Source of the DNA: Halieaceae bacterium UBA4438 | Lineage (GTDB): Bacteria; Pseudomonadota; Gammaproteobacteria; Pseudomonadales; Halieaceae | Assembly: GCA_002390485.1 (NCBI GenBank) | Contig: DGPO01000023.1 | Span: forward strand, 2,282 to 17,684 | Direction: 5' to 3' | Length of the DNA: 15,403 nucleotides | In this document: piece after piece, positions 7,118-15,403 of the stretch | Layout of the letters: every line of letters begins with the position of its first letter | How positions within the stretch are numbered: the first letter of the stretch is position 1 | Notes under the pieces: generated by a model | Databases searched by the model: none | What the model was told of the DNA's origin: nothing | The model's input: only the letters and a program-made list of their open reading frames with translations | Made by a program: the position numbers and the translations under genes

Positions 7118-7855
7118 ATGAACAAAAAGCCGCTAGAGACACACAGGGATCAACTTTTTGCCGACCTCGTCGCTGAACCGTCGCAGTTCAGCTTCAATGA
7201 GGCCGTGGTCGATGTGTTTCCCGATATGATTCAACGATCTGTTCCCGGCTATGGAACCGTCGTAAGAATGACCGGCGTGTTGACCGAGCAACACGCGAAA
7301 GAGGGGACACATGTCTATGACCTTGGCTGCTCGCTGGGCGAGTCAATTCGAGCAGCGGAGCTGGCTATTGGGGATAGAGCGTGTCACTTGATCGGTGTCG
7401 ATAACTCACCGGCGATGATCGAAAAAGTCCGCGAAGAAATGCGTCCACTATCGAAAATAGTGTGGCACTTGTCCGACATCACTCAGATGGAATTTAAGAC
7501 CGCGAGTGTGGTCATCATGAACTTCACCCTGCAATTCATTCCAATAAACGAGCGCCTTAAGCTTCTCAAGCAGATCCGTTCGTCCATGGTCCCGGGTGGT
7601 CTGCTGATTCTCTCTGAGAAACTCACCATGCCAGACGCGGAGATGAACCAGTTGATGGTGGAACTCCACCACGATTTTAAACGCTCGCAAGGCTACAGTG
7701 ACTTAGAAATTGCTCAGAAACGAGACGCCATTGATAACGTACTGATACCTGAAACTGCAGAAGCCCATAGAACACGGTTAGCCGAAGCCGGATTTTCGCG
7801 ATCCAGCATCTGGTTTCAGTGCCTCAACTTTGCTTCGTTCATCGCAATCGCATAA
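7118..7855 (+). CDS. cmoA: Carboxy-S-adenosyl-L-methionine synthase CmoA
   Basis: Converts S-adenosylmethionine plus prephenate into carboxy-S-adenosylmethionine, the carboxymethyl donor for the cmo5U34 wobble modification. 245 aa from the ATG at 7118, matching the family's usual size. Visible landmarks: VFPDMIQRSVPGY (33-45), cofactor motif YDLGCSLG (67-74), DNSPAM (95-100), NFTLQF (135-140), HHDFKRSQGYS (184-194) and WFQCLNF (232-238), all close to E. coli CmoA. An ATG at 7076 in the same frame would add 14 residues without family support. Neither start has a good Shine-Dalgarno sequence. cmoB follows after 6 nt, so the donor-making and donor-using enzymes form one operon. Confidence 0.96.
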   Translation: MNKKPLETHRDQLFADLVAEPSQFSFNEAVVDVFPDMIQRSVPGYGTVVRMTGVLTEQHAKEGTHVYDLGCSLGESIRAAELAIGDRACHLIGVDNSPAMIEKVREEMRPLSKIVWHLSDITQMEFKTASVVIMNFTLQFIPINERLKLLKQIRSSMVPGGLLILSEKLTMPDAEMNQLMVELHHDFKRSQGYSDLEIAQKRDAIDNVLIPETAEAHRTRLAEAGFSRSSIWFQCLNFASFIAIA

Positions 7856-7861
7856 CCACGC

Positions 7862-8857
7862 ATGGATATCCCACAAGAATTAAAAACGGACATCAAGGCG
7901 TTTTCAGACCGATGGGAAGAGGCGACGCTTCGTGATTGGCTCACCACCTTACCCAATCAACTGGCCGCGAACATGGCTGAGAGTCGGTTTGGTGATCTAC
8001 CCCGATGGCGCTCGTCGCTCGCGTCTTTGCCAAAACTCAAGGCGCAGTCAACGGAACTTAATGCGTCCAGCATCGCCGTTAACGGCGCCATTTCAGCCGA
8101 GCAACGCACTGCTCTCGAAATAGCGCTACGCGGTCTACATCCATGGCGCAAGGGGCCCTTCTCCCTGTTCGGTATCGATATTGATACCGAGTGGCGATCA
8201 GACTTCAAATGGGACCGGCTTAAGAATGTGATTGACCCGTTAGACGGACGCCGAGTACTTGATGTCGGGTGCGGCAGCGGCTATCACTGCTGGCGAATGA
8301 AAGGCGCAGGAGCAAGTGAAGTCATCGGTATAGACCCCACGCCATTGTTTGTTTTGCAGTTCAAAGCGCTTCAAACTTACATTCAATCGCCTGAAGTCCA
8401 TGTCTTACCCCTGACGCTTGAGCAACTGCCTGGAAAATTACGCGCTTTTGACACTACGTTTTCAATGGGCGTCCTGTACCACCGGCGAGCGCCCATCGAT
8501 CACCTCACAGATCTGCGCGATACGCTTAAACCGGGTGGACAGCTGGTGCTGGAGACACTCGTCGTTGCCGGCGATGTGAACACTGTATTTGTGCCTCCGG
8601 GGAGGTATGCACGAATGGGTAATGTCTGGTTTCTACCAAGCCCTGAGGCGCTGATAAGCTGGATGGGTAAGGCCGGCTTTGTCGACATCGAGCTTTTAGA
8701 TGTGAGTCAAACCACGATTGATGAGCAGCGATCGACCGACTGGATGACATTTTTTTCGCTCGCCAACTTCTTAGACCCAAATGATCCCGCTAAAACCGTG
8801 GAGGGTCACCCGGCGCCGACACGTGCGCTGATCACCGCGCGCGTGGCGGACGCTTAA
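7862..8857 (+). CDS. cmoB: tRNA U34 carboxymethyltransferase CmoB
   Basis: Transfers the carboxymethyl group of carboxy-SAM to 5-hydroxyuridine at the wobble position 34 of tRNAs, giving 5-oxyacetyluridine (cmo5U). This lets a single tRNA read several codons of a box. 331 aa, close to the E. coli length. Seen in order: an N-terminal helical part (1-85), LHPWRKGPFSLFG (92-104) with conserved lysine and arginine of the cofactor site, IDTEWRSDFKWDR (107-119), cofactor loop LDVGCGSGYH (133-142), GIDPT (156-160), FSMGVLYHRR (200-209) and ETLV (231-234). The end (FLDPNDPAKTVEGHPAP) also matches the family. It lies 6 nt after cmoA. Its TAA stop interlocks with that of the opposite-strand DUF1820 gene through the shared TTAA at 8854-8857. 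Confidence 0.96.
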   Translation: MDIPQELKTDIKAFSDRWEEATLRDWLTTLPNQLAANMAESRFGDLPRWRSSLASLPKLKAQSTELNASSIAVNGAISAEQRTALEIALRGLHPWRKGPFSLFGIDIDTEWRSDFKWDRLKNVIDPLDGRRVLDVGCGSGYHCWRMKGAGASEVIGIDPTPLFVLQFKALQTYIQSPEVHVLPLTLEQLPGKLRAFDTTFSMGVLYHRRAPIDHLTDLRDTLKPGGQLVLETLVVAGDVNTVFVPPGRYARMGNVWFLPSPEALISWMGKAGFVDIELLDVSQTTIDEQRSTDWMTFFSLANFLDPNDPAKTVEGHPAPTRALITARVADA

Positions 8858-9195
8858 TCGTCGGAAGAGACAATCGAAGAAGCAGGCGGTTTCAAGGGGA
8901 AGGTTGCGATCTTGCCTGAGTCGCTCCCTTCACTGACTTTTGCAGCCCCTTGCTTTTCCACTTCGTCGATTCGAACAATAGATTGCATTGGAATATAGCT
9001 GCGTTTAACGCCCGAAAACTCAGATTTGAGCTTCTCTTCACCCGGATCAACCAAAATGGCAGAGCGCTCACCGAAGAGGAGCTCTTCAATTTCGACAAAA
9101 CCCCACATATCGCTCTGATAAATGTGCTTCGCAAAAACCTCAAAGATCTCTTTCCCATTGTGGAAAATGATTTTGTACACGGGTTGGTTCGACAT
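8854..9195 (-). CDS. DUF1820 family protein of unknown function
   Basis: Small soluble protein, 113 aa, matching from memory the DUF1820 family found widely in gammaproteobacteria. No function is known to me. Conserved-looking blocks are VYKIIFHN (6-13), [19 protein letters not shown] (26-44), [11 protein letters not shown] (50-60), RSYIPM (65-70) and IVRIDEV (73-79). The last 30 residues are low in complexity and poorly conserved in type. There is no signal peptide, membrane segment or cysteine. The pattern suggests a compact beta-rich domain, but that is inference. The start ATG has AAGGAG upstream at a long 13-nt spacing. The gene is head-to-head with miaB and tail-to-tail with cmoB, overlapping the latter by 4 nt. 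Confidence 0.87.
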   Translation of the reverse strand: MSNQPVYKIIFHNGKEIFEVFAKHIYQSDMWGFVEIEELLFGERSAILVDPGEEKLKSEFSGVKRSYIPMQSIVRIDEVEKQGAAKVSEGSDSGKIATFPLKPPASSIVSSDD

Positions 9196-9293
9196 GCGCT
9201 TTGGACTGCTCCTTATTGGGGTGGCGATGCTACCACTTTTGCCAAAATTCTACAGTGCCTGCTGACCGCCTTTTCTCGTATAACGCAGGTATA
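9196..9293. promoter_or_regulatory. Divergent region between the DUF1820 gene and miaB
   Basis: This 98-base gap must carry start signals for both genes. On the plus strand TATAAC (9279-9284) and TATAAT (9290-9295) are -10-like, but the second overlaps the miaB start codon and neither has a fitting -35. On the minus strand TAGAAT near 9248-9253 is -10-like. No clear operator is seen. Confidence 0.3.
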
Positions 9294-10667
9294 ATGCCGA
9301 CTTGTCCGACCATCGAGCACACAGAATTGAGCACTCCAACCCGATCAAAAGTTTTTATCCAGACACACGGCTGCCAGATGAACGAGTACGACTCCGCTCG
9401 GATGGGCGATCTGCTGCGCGAAAGCCACGGCATGGAGCGCACAGAGAACGCAGAGGAAGCTGACGTTCTGCTGCTCAACACCTGTTCTATTCGCGAAAAA
9501 GCACAGGAAAAAGTATTTCACCAGCTGGGTCGATGGCGCGCGCTCAAGGCAAAACGCCCAGAGGTGGTCATTGGTGTCGGTGGCTGCGTGGCCAGTCAAG
9601 AAGGCGAGGCGATCAGCAAACGGGCGCCATTTGTCGACCTTATCTTCGGACCCCAAACGCTCCACAGACTGCCAGAAATGCTCGAGACCCGGAACGAGCG
9701 GGACAGTGCTGTGGTCGATATTTCGTTCCCTGAGATCGAGAAATTTGACCGACTGCCGCAACCGTCAAGTGACGGCGCAACTGCATTTGTCTCGATTATG
9801 GAGGGGTGCAGCAAATACTGTACATTTTGCGTCGTCCCCTACACGCGTGGGGAAGAAGTTTCCCGGCCGGTTGACGATGTCATCGCGGAAGTGGCTCACC
9901 TTGCCAGCGCAGGCGTTAAAGAAGTCAACTTATTGGGACAGAACGTCAACGCTTACCGCGGACAGAATCACCTCGCAGAGACCGTTGATTTTGCAGAATT
10001 GCTCGGACTGGTCAATCTTGTTCCAGGTATCGAGCGGATTCGGTACACAACGTCACACCCGGTGGAATTTAGCGATGCCTTGATCGAGTGCTACCGCGAT
10101 ATTCCAGCACTCGTCGATCATCTCCATCTTCCAGTCCAAAGTGGTTCGGATCGTATTCTGATGGCGATGAAAAGAGGCCACACGGCCATCGAATACAAGT
10201 CAAAAATTCGCGCCTTGAGAGCCATCAGACCCAACATATCATTGTCCTCAGACTTCATAGTGGGTTTCCCAGGCGAGTCCGACCAAGACTTTCTTGACAC
10301 CATGAAGTTGATCGACGATGTGGGCTTTGACATGTCCTTTAGCTTTATTTACAGCGCGCGGCCCGGCACGCCTGCCTCAGATTTGACCGACAACACCTCG
10401 GAGGCGACAAAGAAGCAACGACTGCAGTTGTTGCAGACGCGCATCAACCAGCAAGCCATGGCAATTAGTCGACACATGGTCGGCACCACTCAACGCATTT
10501 TGATTACCGGTGTCTCAAAGAAGGATCCGGGCCAACTGGCGGGGCGTACGGAAAACAATAGGGTCGTCAATTTTTCCTGCCTTGACCACGAAATGATCGG
10601 TGAATTTGCAACCGTCGAAATCGTCGACGCCCTTCCGAACTCATTACGAGGGGTGATTGTCAGTTGA
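9294..10667 (+). CDS. miaB: tRNA-2-methylthio-N6-dimethylallyladenosine synthase MiaB
   Basis: Radical-SAM methylthiotransferase that adds the 2-methylthio group to i6A37 next to the anticodon, giving ms2i6A. 457 aa from the ATG at 9294. The N-terminal domain carries the auxiliary [4Fe-4S] ligands Cys27 ([10 protein letters not shown]), Cys64 (NTCSIREKA) and Cys98 (GGCVASQEG). The radical-SAM core has the CxxxCxxC cluster Cys172, Cys176 and Cys179 ([10 protein letters not shown]). Further motifs include TSHPVEF (253-259), LPVQSGS (279-285) and DFIVGFPGE (320-328), and a C-terminal TRAM domain (about 393-457) binds RNA. The frame is open back to 9201, but those 31 codons do not resemble MiaB. 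AGG lies 4 nt before the chosen ATG. It is the first gene of the miaB-phoH-ybeY-corC-lnt cluster. Confidence 0.96.
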   Translation: MPTCPTIEHTELSTPTRSKVFIQTHGCQMNEYDSARMGDLLRESHGMERTENAEEADVLLLNTCSIREKAQEKVFHQLGRWRALKAKRPEVVIGVGGCVASQEGEAISKRAPFVDLIFGPQTLHRLPEMLETRNERDSAVVDISFPEIEKFDRLPQPSSDGATAFVSIMEGCSKYCTFCVVPYTRGEEVSRPVDDVIAEVAHLASAGVKEVNLLGQNVNAYRGQNHLAETVDFAELLGLVNLVPGIERIRYTTSHPVEFSDALIECYRDIPALVDHLHLPVQSGSDRILMAMKRGHTAIEYKSKIRALRAIRPNISLSSDFIVGFPGESDQDFLDTMKLIDDVGFDMSFSFIYSARPGTPASDLTDNTSEATKKQRLQLLQTRINQQAMAISRHMVGTTQRILITGVSKKDPGQLAGRTENNRVVNFSCLDHEMIGEFATVEIVDALPNSLRGVIVS

Positions 10668-10681
10668 CAAGCGGACTCAGA

Positions 10682-10697
10682 CCGGTATCTTCACCGG
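10682..10697 (+). repeat. Short hairpin just before the phoH start
   Basis: CCGGT (10682-10686) pairs with ACCGG (10693-10697) around a 6-nt loop, ending 6 nt before the GTG start of phoH, where a ribosome binding site would sit. With no T-run it is not a terminator. It might lower phoH translation or be chance. Confidence 0.3.
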
Positions 10698-10703
10698 CCC
10701 ATT

Positions 10704-11762
10704 GTGATACGAGCGGCCAAACAGCCCTTGGACATTGACCCGACACCCCCCGAGCCCGACAGTCGGGAGGACATAACATCCTCTTCATTCTCCCTCGAAC
10801 CTGAAGACGCGAAGCATGTAGCCCTGCTTTGCGGGCATCTCAACACCCATTTCAAGCTCATTGAGGACCGATTGCGCGTCTCAATCAGCAATCGAGGTAA
10901 CCAGATTCGAATCTCGGGGCCTGATGCGGCGCGGATATCGGCGGAGCGACTGCTGAAAAAGCTTTATCGCGACGTGACGACAGGCACGCGGCTGAGTCCG
11001 GAAGCGATTCACCTGCAACTGCAGCAGGCTGACCTTGAATTGCTTCAGTCCAATGATGCAACGTCGGAATCCCTCTTGATTAAGGGCCTTAAAACCAAAC
11101 GCGGTACGGTTAAGCCGCGGGGTAGAAGCCAGATCAGTTACGTGAAGGACATTCAAAAGCACGACCTCAACTTTGGCATTGGACCTGCAGGAACCGGAAA
11201 AACGTACTTGGCTGTTGCTTGCGCGGTACACGCGTTGTTGGAAGAGGACGTCAAGCGAATTTTACTCGTCAGACCTGCGGTTGAGGCAGGCGAGCGACTG
11301 GGTTTTTTGCCCGGCGATCTCACTCAAAAGGTCGACCCTTACCTACGACCACTCTACGATGCCTTGTACGAAATGCTCGGATTCGAGACGGTCGGCAAGT
11401 ACATCGAGCGCAATATTATTGAAGTTGCACCGCTGGCCTTCATGCGTGGAAGAACGCTTAATAACGCCTTCATCATTCTCGATGAAGCGCAAAACACCAC
11501 GCGCGAACAGATGAAAATGTTCCTCACACGGTTGGGATTCGGTTCGACGGCTGTGATCACCGGTGATGCGACTCAGATCGATTTGCCGCGCGGCCAACCC
11601 TCAGGACTCATTCATGCAACGCAAGTGCTTGAAGGTGTCGAAGGCGCCTCATTCACATGGTTCAACAAAAAAGATGTGGTGCGCCACCCGCTGGTTCAGC
11701 GCGTGGTCAATGCTTACGAAGAGCACGATGCGATTATGGACTCGTCAGACAAAGACCGTTGA
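10704..11762 (+). CDS. ybeZ: PhoH-like ATPase (YbeZ)
   Basis: Cytoplasmic P-loop NTPase of the PhoH family, related to superfamily 1 helicase cores. In E. coli YbeZ is reported to associate with YbeY and is thought to act in RNA or ribosome metabolism; its exact reaction is unsettled. 352 aa. An N-terminal KH-like RNA-binding part (about 30-95) precedes the ATPase with Walker A GPAGTGKT (160-167), RPAVEAGERLGFLPGDL (190-206), Walker B FIILDEAQNTT (256-266) and the sensor-like GDATQIDLPR (287-296). The start is GTG at 10704, 36 nt after miaB; no ATG suits, and no clear Shine-Dalgarno sequence is visible. The first 28 residues are acidic and proline-rich and have no counterpart in E. coli YbeZ. 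The stop overlaps the ybeY start (TGATG). Confidence 0.94.
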   Translation: MIRAAKQPLDIDPTPPEPDSREDITSSSFSLEPEDAKHVALLCGHLNTHFKLIEDRLRVSISNRGNQIRISGPDAARISAERLLKKLYRDVTTGTRLSPEAIHLQLQQADLELLQSNDATSESLLIKGLKTKRGTVKPRGRSQISYVKDIQKHDLNFGIGPAGTGKTYLAVACAVHALLEEDVKRILLVRPAVEAGERLGFLPGDLTQKVDPYLRPLYDALYEMLGFETVGKYIERNIIEVAPLAFMRGRTLNNAFIILDEAQNTTREQMKMFLTRLGFGSTAVITGDATQIDLPRGQPSGLIHATQVLEGVEGASFTWFNKKDVVRHPLVQRVVNAYEEHDAIMDSSDKDR

Positions 11763-12229
11763 TGATGAAAATCTGTATTCACATAGACCGCAACGGGATT
11801 GATGCACCCAGCGACGCTCAGTTTCAAAACTGGGTGGCTACAGCGTTGCAGGGGAGTCACACGCATGCGGACATTCCAAACAGCCCTGAGCTGAGCATTC
11901 AGCTAGTGACGAGCGAGGAAATGAGTCGACTGAACATGCAATACCGAGGCAAGTCCCAGGACACCAATGTGCTCTCATTCCCCGTTGAGTCCGCGCTGCA
12001 AGCGCAAACTGGGCTACTGGGCGACATAGTCATCTGTGCGGCAGTGGTTTCGCGGGAGGCTGCTGAACAAGCGAAGCCTGACGCTCACCATTGGGCACAC
12101 ATGACGATTCACGGGACCCTGCACTTGCTGGGTTACGACCATATTGAAGAGGCCGACGCTACGATCATGGAAACCCTCGAAGTAGCACAATTAGCCTCGT
12201 TAGCTATTCCCAACCCCTACCATGCTTGA
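11762..12229 (+). CDS. ybeY: Endoribonuclease / rRNA maturation factor YbeY
   Basis: Zinc-dependent single-strand endoribonuclease needed for 16S rRNA 3' maturation and 70S ribosome quality control. 155 aa. The family metal motif HGxLHLxGYDH is complete, with ligands His117, His121 and His127. The conserved arginine of the active cleft appears as Arg62 in YRGKSQDTNVLSFP (61-74), and GDIVIC (87-92) also fits. The ATG at 11762 overlaps the phoH stop by one base (TGATG), typical of translational coupling; a second ATG directly after it (11765) could be used instead. The frame is open upstream to 11657 inside phoH, but that part is not conserved. corC follows after 15 nt. Confidence 0.95.
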   Translation: MMKICIHIDRNGIDAPSDAQFQNWVATALQGSHTHADIPNSPELSIQLVTSEEMSRLNMQYRGKSQDTNVLSFPVESALQAQTGLLGDIVICAAVVSREAAEQAKPDAHHWAHMTIHGTLHLLGYDHIEEADATIMETLEVAQLASLAIPNPYHA

Positions 12230-12244
12230 GACACTCAACCTCTG

Positions 12245-13093
12245 ATGAATACACAAGATTCAAAAAGTAGCGACAACGACGACAGGTCTTGGTTGGATCG
12301 TCTGACTCAAATGGTGACGGGTACGCCCTATACGCGCGCTGATCTTGAGGGTTTGTTGCAGCTCGCCGCGGACAATGAAGTCATCGATGCCGATGCAAAA
12401 ACGATCATGGAAGGCGCCATGATCGTGGGCGACATGCAGGCGCGCGATGTCATGATTCCGCGCGCACAGATGGTTGTGATTCGAGCAGAGGCGACGGTTG
12501 ATGAGGTATTACCTCAGATCATTCACACCGGTCACTCGCGCTACCCGGTGGTAGGAGAAGGTACTGACGATATTCTCGGCATACTGCTGGCGAAGGACTT
12601 ACTCGGGTTTGTTCTCAATCCAGAGGCTAATTTTGACATCCAAGCCTTGCTGCGACCCTCAGTGATCGTTCCTGAGAGCAAGCGATTGAACGTGTTGCTA
12701 CGAGAGTTCAGGCAAGCGCGCAACCATATGGCGATTGTCATTGACGAATACGGCGGTGTCGCGGGATTAGTGACCATCGAAGACGTCCTTGAGGAAATCG
12801 TCGGTGAGATCGAGGACGAGACGGACTCGGACGAAGAAATTCAAATCAGAAAGCTTACTGAAGATAGTTTTTTCGTTCAGGCTCTGACGCCCGTTGCGGA
12901 CTTCAATGAAGCCTTTAACGTCGAATTCAGCGACGAGGAATTCGATACTGTCGGTGGCCTCGTACTGCAAGCGTTTGGTCGCCTCCCCGCACGCAATGAA
13001 ATCATCACCCTCGATCGCTTTGAATTTCGAGTGATTAACTCAGATCAGCGCAAGCTCAACAGCTTACGCGTGACCGTATTACCCAAAGAGTAA
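12245..13093 (+). CDS. corC: CorC/YbeX CBS-pair protein
   Basis: Cytoplasmic CorC-type protein, 282 aa, without the DUF21 membrane domain. The family has been tied to magnesium/cobalt efflux, and YbeX in E. coli also to ribosome metabolism. The N-terminal acidic stretch (1-15) is followed by MVTGTPYTRADLEGLL (23-38) and a CBS pair, roughly 63-123 (ARDVMIPR, TGHSRYPV) and 130-188 (NHMAIVIDEYGGVAGLVTIED, the classic nucleotide-binding stretch). A CorC/HlyC C-terminal domain follows (about 203-280) with FDTVGGLVLQAFGRLP (233-248). It sits 15 nt after ybeY and 3 nt before lnt, keeping the ybeZ-ybeY-ybeX-lnt order of E. coli. Confidence 0.94.
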   Translation: MNTQDSKSSDNDDRSWLDRLTQMVTGTPYTRADLEGLLQLAADNEVIDADAKTIMEGAMIVGDMQARDVMIPRAQMVVIRAEATVDEVLPQIIHTGHSRYPVVGEGTDDILGILLAKDLLGFVLNPEANFDIQALLRPSVIVPESKRLNVLLREFRQARNHMAIVIDEYGGVAGLVTIEDVLEEIVGEIEDETDSDEEIQIRKLTEDSFFVQALTPVADFNEAFNVEFSDEEFDTVGGLVLQAFGRLPARNEIITLDRFEFRVINSDQRKLNSLRVTVLPKE

Positions 13094-13096
13094 CGA

Positions 13097-14587
13097 GTGG
13101 CGATTAAGCACTCTGTTCAACGTGCTTTGCTTTGCCTGGTCGGGGGTCTCGCCTTCACCCTTGGACTTTCACCCTTTGATCTTAAGCTTGCATCGATCGC
13201 AAGCGTCGGCTGCTTATTCTTAGCCATTCAAGGTCAGGGCTGGCGTCGGGGTGCGTTATTGGGCTGGATTTATGGTGTCGGATTTTTCGGTGCCGGTGTC
13301 TCTTGGGTCTACGTCAGCATCCATATTTACGGTCAGGCACCCGCTGGCCTGGCCGCAGCCTTGACCGCCGTTTTTTGTGGTGGTTTGGCACTCCTCACGG
13401 GTATCCAGGCGGCCCTATTTTGTGCCGTTCAGCCTCGCGACGCGTTATCACGAGTTGCGCTCTTTACAGCACTTTGGGTCGTATTTGAGTGGGTTCGAAC
13501 ATGGTTCCTTACCGGCTTCCCTTGGTTGTTCATTGGGTACGCAGCGATTGACACACCGATCGCGGGTTGGGCACCTGTCGTCGGCGTATTAGGTGTCTCG
13601 CTCATTTTGGTCAGTACTGCCTGCGCCATGGCTGAGGCGCTCAACGTTAAAACGAGACGCAGCGCTGTGTATCTGGGGTCATGGCTCTTGGTCATCCTGT
13701 CCGGTGGGTTTTTGATGACGACAGTTGAGTGGACTCAAAAAGCCGGCGCTGAAAACAGCGTCGCGATCTATCAACCCAATATCGCCATTGAAGAAAATTG
13801 GGACCGCCGCAACGCGCAACGCTTTCTTAACGACTTCTATGATCACGCTGAGACACACGCTGCATTGGCTGACCTTGTTGTCTGGCCCGAGGGTGCACTG
13901 CCGTTTTACTTCGATCAAGCCCCTGGATACATCACTCAGCTTCGCGAATTGGCCGCAGAGAATGGCGCCACTATTGTTACAGGAATGCCCACTCGTGCAG
14001 CAGGTCAGCGCTTCAACAGCATCGTTGCAATCGGGGACCATCTCGAGACTTACAACAAGCAAAAACTTGTCCCGTTTGGTGAATTTGTACCCTGGGAGTC
14101 TCAGCTCAGAGGCCTTATCTCGTTTTTTGATATGCCAATGTCTAATTTTTCTGTGGGCGATTCGATGCATCAGCGGCTGACCACCGTCGCGGGCCCGTTA
14201 GCCCCGTTCATTTGTTACGAGATTGTTTATCCCGACTTTGTCGCGCGGGGGTCAAAAGACTCAAACGTCTTAATTACGATCTCCAATGATGCGTGGTTTG
14301 GAACCAGCCACGGACCACATCAGCACTTCCAGATGGCTCGCTACAGGGCGCTTGAGCTCCAAAAGCCATTGGTGCGAGGTGCCAATAATGGCATCACCGC
14401 CGTAGTCGACTTCAACGGCGATGTCACTGCCCAACTGCCACAGTTCGAACGAGACACTTTACGCGCGCAGGTGCAGCCCCGCACCGGATTGACACCCTAT
14501 GCACAGTTTGGAAATTGGCCCGTATTGCTAATAAGCCTGCTTTTTTTAGCTTTTGTCATCATAAAAGCTCAGCGACATCGGCGCTGA
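13097..14587 (+). CDS. lnt: Apolipoprotein N-acyltransferase Lnt
   Basis: Inner-membrane enzyme that adds the third acyl chain to the N-terminal cysteine of lipoproteins, the last step of lipoprotein maturation before Lol sorting. 496 aa, close to the usual 500. An N-terminal membrane region with about six to seven segments (1-210) is followed by the periplasmic nitrilase-like domain (about 220-460) and a final membrane helix (475-490) with a basic tail. The catalytic triad is present: Glu265 in VVWPEGALP, Lys323 in KLVPFGEF and Cys373 in FICYEIVYP. SNDAWFG (396-402) and GPHQHFQMARYRALE (406-420) are also typical. The start is GTG, only 3 nt after the corC stop, with AAAGAG in the corC end serving as a possible ribosome binding site. 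Confidence 0.95.
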   Translation: MAIKHSVQRALLCLVGGLAFTLGLSPFDLKLASIASVGCLFLAIQGQGWRRGALLGWIYGVGFFGAGVSWVYVSIHIYGQAPAGLAAALTAVFCGGLALLTGIQAALFCAVQPRDALSRVALFTALWVVFEWVRTWFLTGFPWLFIGYAAIDTPIAGWAPVVGVLGVSLILVSTACAMAEALNVKTRRSAVYLGSWLLVILSGGFLMTTVEWTQKAGAENSVAIYQPNIAIEENWDRRNAQRFLNDFYDHAETHAALADLVVWPEGALPFYFDQAPGYITQLRELAAENGATIVTGMPTRAAGQRFNSIVAIGDHLETYNKQKLVPFGEFVPWESQLRGLISFFDMPMSNFSVGDSMHQRLTTVAGPLAPFICYEIVYPDFVARGSKDSNVLITISNDAWFGTSHGPHQHFQMARYRALELQKPLVRGANNGITAVVDFNGDVTAQLPQFERDTLRAQVQPRTGLTPYAQFGNWPVLLISLLFLAFVIIKAQRHRR

Positions 14588-14618
14588 TGCTGATAAACTC
14601 ACCGACGTCCCCACTTGA

Positions 14619-15403
<785 letters not shown>

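Noticed and set aside
8169..8190. Perfect 8-bp inverted repeat (TCGGTATC / GATACCGA, 6-nt loop) inside cmoB
   Set aside because: It encodes the conserved LFGIDIDTEW stretch of CmoB, so the codons explain it; no T-run and no regulatory context.
9201..9293. Extended N terminus of MiaB (31 extra codons)
   Set aside because: The extra residues look like translated promoter DNA and would nearly abut the divergent DUF1820 start; MiaB family similarity begins after the ATG at 9294.
8950..9294. 114-codon plus-strand open frame opposite the DUF1820 gene
   Set aside because: The minus-strand protein matches a known family; the plus frame does not and runs up to the miaB start.
9571..10083. 170-codon plus-strand open frame inside miaB
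   Set aside because: A shifted-frame shadow of MiaB; the translated protein is rich in Ser and Arg with no recognisable domain.
13679..14170. 163-codon minus-strand open frame opposite lnt
   Set aside because: It lies wholly over the Lnt catalytic domain, which has all three catalytic residues on the plus strand.

Overview
The window is a stretch of a gammaproteobacterial chromosome. The evidence is the CmoA/CmoB pair, a DUF1820 gene head-to-head with miaB, and the order miaB-phoH(ybeZ)-ybeY-corC(ybeX)-lnt followed by leuS. The LeuRS zinc-knuckle region without cysteines looks, from memory, more like pseudomonad enzymes than like E. coli. A marine cellvibrionales-like or pseudomonad-like bacterium is plausible, but no 16S gene is present and the genus cannot be named. 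Gene density is high and gaps are short; only one gap exceeds 300 bases.

Layout. (1) Positions 1-2391, minus strand: a type I secretion operon. A LapB-like peptidase-dead ABC exporter overlaps by 8 nt the start of a HlyD/LapC-type membrane fusion protein that runs off the left edge. (2) Positions 2407-2784: the only long gap. It holds several inverted repeats and, just before the exporter gene, a UUCG hairpin followed by eight T's that resembles a terminator or attenuator. (3) Positions 2785-3822, minus: a type-2 (mitochondrial/alphaproteobacterial style) haem A synthase, divergent from (4) uup, an ABC-F ATPase, plus strand. (5) A class I aspartate/aromatic aminotransferase, minus, convergent with uup and divergent from (6) cmoA-cmoB, which make the cmo5U34 tRNA modification. 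(7) A DUF1820 gene, minus, whose stop codon interlocks with that of cmoB. (8) Positions 9294-14587, plus: the tightly packed miaB-phoH-ybeY-corC-lnt operon. (9) leuS, plus, cut by the right edge.

Functional theme. From 3.9 kb onward most genes serve translation: ribosome-associated ATPase (uup), wobble U34 modification (cmoA, cmoB), A37 thiomethylation (miaB), rRNA processing and ribosome quality (ybeY, with phoH and corC in the conserved cluster), and leucine charging (leuS). lnt (lipoprotein N-acylation) rides in the same operon, as it does in E. coli. The left end is different: an export machine for a large protein whose cargo is not in the window.

I do not see a clearly new biological system. 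The points most worth a second look are the terminator-like leader and uncertain start of the type I exporter, its unusual D-loop, the type-2 haem A synthase standing alone, and the conserved but uncharacterised DUF1820 gene between two tRNA-modification loci.
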